This document shows positions 61,976-64,000 of a stretch of DNA of 64,000 nt, piece after piece. Within the stretch, counting starts at the first letter, position 1. Each line of letters opens with the position of its first letter. The stretch is taken from NCBI RefSeq assembly GCF_003254565.1, contig NZ_QJRI01000169.1, positions 62,001 to 126,000 on the forward strand, written 5' to 3'. This DNA comes from Flavobacterium nitrogenifigens. Its GTDB lineage: Bacteria; Bacteroidota; Bacteroidia; Flavobacteriales; Flavobacteriaceae. The position numbers and the translations under genes were made by a program. The notes beneath the pieces were generated by a model. That model had not been told where the DNA came from. It saw only the letters and a list, made by a program, of their open reading frames with translations, and ran no database searches.

Positions 61976-64000
61976 ATGTTAGATAAAATTATCAAGTTTA
62001 GTATACGAAACAAATTCGTCATATTATTATTTACCCTTGCGCTCATTGCTTGGGGAAGCTATTCGCTTAAAAAATTACCGCTCGATGCCCTGCCAGATGT
62101 AACCAACAATCAGGTTCAGATTATTACAACTGCACCAACATTGGCAAGTCAGGAAATCGAACAATTAATCACGTATCCCTTAGAAAGAGCTGTTAAAACA
62201 GTTCCAAATGTGATAGAACTCCGCAGTATTTCTCGTTTCGGATTATCGGTTGTAACCGTTGTTTTTGAAGATGATGTAGATATTTATTGGGCGCGTGAAC
62301 AGATATTCCAGCGCTTAAAACAAGCGGAAGAAAATATACCAGATTATGTAGATTCTCCAGAGTTAGCACCAATTTCTACAGGTTTAGGAGAAATTTACCA
62401 GTACGATGTTTATGCCAAAAAAGGCTATGAAAACAAATATAGTGCAATTGAACTGAGAACAATTCAGGATTGGATTATTATTCCGCAATTGCAAGGAATT
62501 AAAGGAGTTGCTGAAGTAAGTTCTTGGGGAGGAAAACTCAAGCAGTTTGAAATTGCCGTAAATCCAAACATGCTCAATAGTTTGGGCGTTACAATTACCG
62601 AAATTTTTGAGGCTTTAGAAAAAAACAATCAGAATACGGGTGGAGCATACATCGAAAAAGACCAATACACGTATTTTATCCGCGGTGTCGGAATGGCAAA
62701 AGGCATTAAAGACCTTGAAAATGTAGTTGTGAAAAACCGTAATGGTTCGCCCGTTCTGGTTCGCAATGTTGCACAGGTTCGTGAAGGTATAGCACTACGT
62801 TATGGAGCTTCGACCAAAGACGGAAAAGGTGAAATTGTTTCGGGACTAGTTTTGATGTTAAAGGGAGAAAACTCAAGCGCAGTTGTTAATCGTGTGCACG
62901 AAAAAATGGCTCAGATTAACAAAAGCCTTCCAGAAGGAGTTGTTGCCGAAGCTTTTATTGATAGAGGAAAACTCGTTGACAATTCCATTAAAACAATTAC
63001 AAAGAATTTATTAGAAGGAGCATTAATCGTAATTTTTGTTTTGATATTATTCTTAGGAAATCTTCGTGCAGGGTTAATTGTCGCCTCAGTGATTCCGTTG
63101 GCAATGCTGTTTGCTGTTATTTTAATGAATGCCTTTGGCGTAAGCGGAAACTTAATGAGTCTCGGAGCCATAGATTTTGGAATCATTGTCGATGGTGCCG
63201 TAATCATTGTCGAAGCCACGATGCATCATCTCCAGAAATTCAAAAACAAAAAAGAATTGACTCAGGAAGAAATGGACGATGAGGTTTATAATTCGGCTTC
63301 AAAAATCAGGAATAGTGCAGCTTTTGGTGAGATTATCATTTTGATCGTATATCTGCCAATTCTAGCTTTAATTGGAACAGAAGGAAAAATGTTCAAGCCA
63401 ATGGCTATGACAGTTGGTTTTGCCATTATAGGAGCATTTATTCTTTCGCTGACTTATATTCCGATGATGAGTGCTTTGTTTCTTTCGAAGAAAACGGAAC
63501 ACAAAGAAAATTTCAGTGACCGTATGATTGCGTGGCTAGAAAACCGTTACACGCCTTTATTGAATAAAGCTTTAGCGTTTAAAAAAGTAGTGCTTTCTGT
63601 TGCTGTAGGATTATTTGCCTTTGCTTTTATTGTTTTCCAAAATATGGGCGGTGAATTTATCCCAACAATCGAAGAAGGCGATTTAGCAATCAATGCCACC
63701 ATTATGACGGGAAGTTCGCTTACTCAAATGGTTGAAACTACTACAAAGTACGAACAGATTCTGAAAGCCAAATTCCCTGAAATTAAAACCATTGTAACAA
63801 AAATAGGAAGTGGTGAAATTCCGACCGATCCTATGCCAATAGAAAGTGGGGATTTAATTATTGTTTTAAAAGACAAAAAAGAATGGAGAAGCAAATATAG
63901 TAATTGGGAAGAATTGGCTAATGCCATGAAAGAAGAAATGGAGATTATTCCAGGAGCGAATATCGAAATTTCGCAGCCAATCCAAATGCGTTTTAACGAA
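61976..64000 (+). CDS. CusA/CzcA-type heavy-metal RND efflux pump, 3' end missing
   Basis: The ATG at 61976 opens a frame that runs without a stop to the window end (675 codons seen of ~1,040 expected; many homologues are fused to a C-terminal TolC-like part). The N-terminus (IIKFSIRNKFVILLFTLALIAWG) is TM1; the porter region contains DALPDVTNNQVQI and LERAVKTVPNVIELRSISRFG. TM4 holds GAIDFGIIVDGAVIIVEA with proton-relay Asp406. It exports a monovalent or divalent metal (Cu/Ag, Zn/Cd/Co). A DUF6660-like protein precedes it by 108 bp; CusB and TolC genes should follow. Confidence 0.95.
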   Translation, partial: MLDKIIKFSIRNKFVILLFTLALIAWGSYSLKKLPLDALPDVTNNQVQIITTAPTLASQEIEQLITYPLERAVKTVPNVIELRSISRFGLSVVTVVFEDDVDIYWAREQIFQRLKQAEENIPDYVDSPELAPISTGLGEIYQYDVYAKKGYENKYSAIELRTIQDWIIIPQLQGIKGVAEVSSWGGKLKQFEIAVNPNMLNSLGVTITEIFEALEKNNQNTGGAYIEKDQYTYFIRGVGMAKGIKDLENVVVKNRNGSPVLVRNVAQVREGIALRYGASTKDGKGEIVSGLVLMLKGENSSAVVNRVHEKMAQINKSLPEGVVAEAFIDRGKLVDNSIKTITKNLLEGALIVIFVLILFLGNLRAGLIVASVIPLAMLFAVILMNAFGVSGNLMSLGAIDFGIIVDGAVIIVEATMHHLQKFKNKKELTQEEMDDEVYNSASKIRNSAAFGEIIILIVYLPILALIGTEGKMFKPMAMTVGFAIIGAFILSLTYIPMMSALFLSKKTEHKENFSDRMIAWLENRYTPLLNKALAFKKVVLSVAVGLFAFAFIVFQNMGGEFIPTIEEGDLAINATIMTGSSLTQMVETTTKYEQILKAKFPEIKTIVTKIGSGEIPTDPMPIESGDLIIVLKDKKEWRSKYSNWEELANAMKEEMEIIPGANIEISQPIQMRFNE

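Noticed and set aside
62911-63927. Minus-strand frames near the window end
   Set aside because: They are antisense to the CusA-type pump, whose frame is open from 61976 to the end of the window.

Overview
The window looks like a chromosomal segment of a Flavobacterium-like member of the Bacteroidota. The DNA is AT-rich. Many genes are preceded by the Bacteroidota promoter pattern (TAnnTTTG at about -7, sometimes with TTTG 19 bp upstream) rather than by strong Shine-Dalgarno sites. The protein families (OmpA with calcium-type linker repeats, DUF4142, DUF6377-like, DUF6660-like, large two-part acyl-CoA dehydrogenase, GH2/GH3 enzymes) fit the same phylum. I saw no rRNA, tRNA, phage, transposase or CRISPR array.

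Layout. 0-1.2 kb: end of a lipoprotein gene and a two-gene cassette with a 38-residue protein. 1.3-6.7 kb: aguB and aguA of the agmatine-to-putrescine route, separated by two surface-protein genes. 6.9-17.9 kb: mostly housekeeping metabolism (nuclease/phosphatase-like protein, fahA, glyA, miaE, guaC, acetyltransferase, pentapeptide protein, aspA) and two outer-membrane proteins. 18-22 kb: OmpR-type two-component system, a universal-stress-like protein and a bestrophin-type channel. 22-29 kb: divergent MocR regulator and EamA transporter, Crp/Fnr regulator with a short-chain dehydrogenase, acyl-CoA dehydrogenase, hydroxymuconate isomerase. 29-35 kb: a sugar locus (DUF6377-like regulator, GH3, DUF1349, acyltransferase) without SusC/SusD. 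35.3-36.2 kb: a palindrome-rich tandem array inside a duplicated segment. 36-46.5 kb: ArsR with an ene-reductase, thioredoxin-like protein, GH2, then AraC, cupin, alcohol dehydrogenase and aldo/keto reductase.

46.7-59.2 kb reads as a stress and signalling region: small stress-type proteins (DUF4142, Rho-N, DUF1328, an acidic protein), a receiver-only regulator, an AraC-like sensor domain lacking its DNA-binding half, and a tight five-gene operon joining two histidine kinases and a response regulator to stand-alone CheR and CheB. No chemoreceptor is visible, so what CheR and CheB modify is open; this is the best candidate for an undescribed system here. 59.3-64 kb holds two envelope proteins and the start of a heavy-metal RND efflux operon (DUF6660-like protein, CusA-type pump, cut by the window end).

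The second theme is repeats. More than a dozen intergenic spacers hold long inverted repeats: REP-like doublets, perfect 25-32 bp hairpins, arms built from 8-10 nt words, and an 18-bp palindrome (TCCCGATAGCTATCGGGA). They are concentrated at the ends of convergent genes. All functional statements rest on reading the sequence and on recalled family knowledge; no database search was run.
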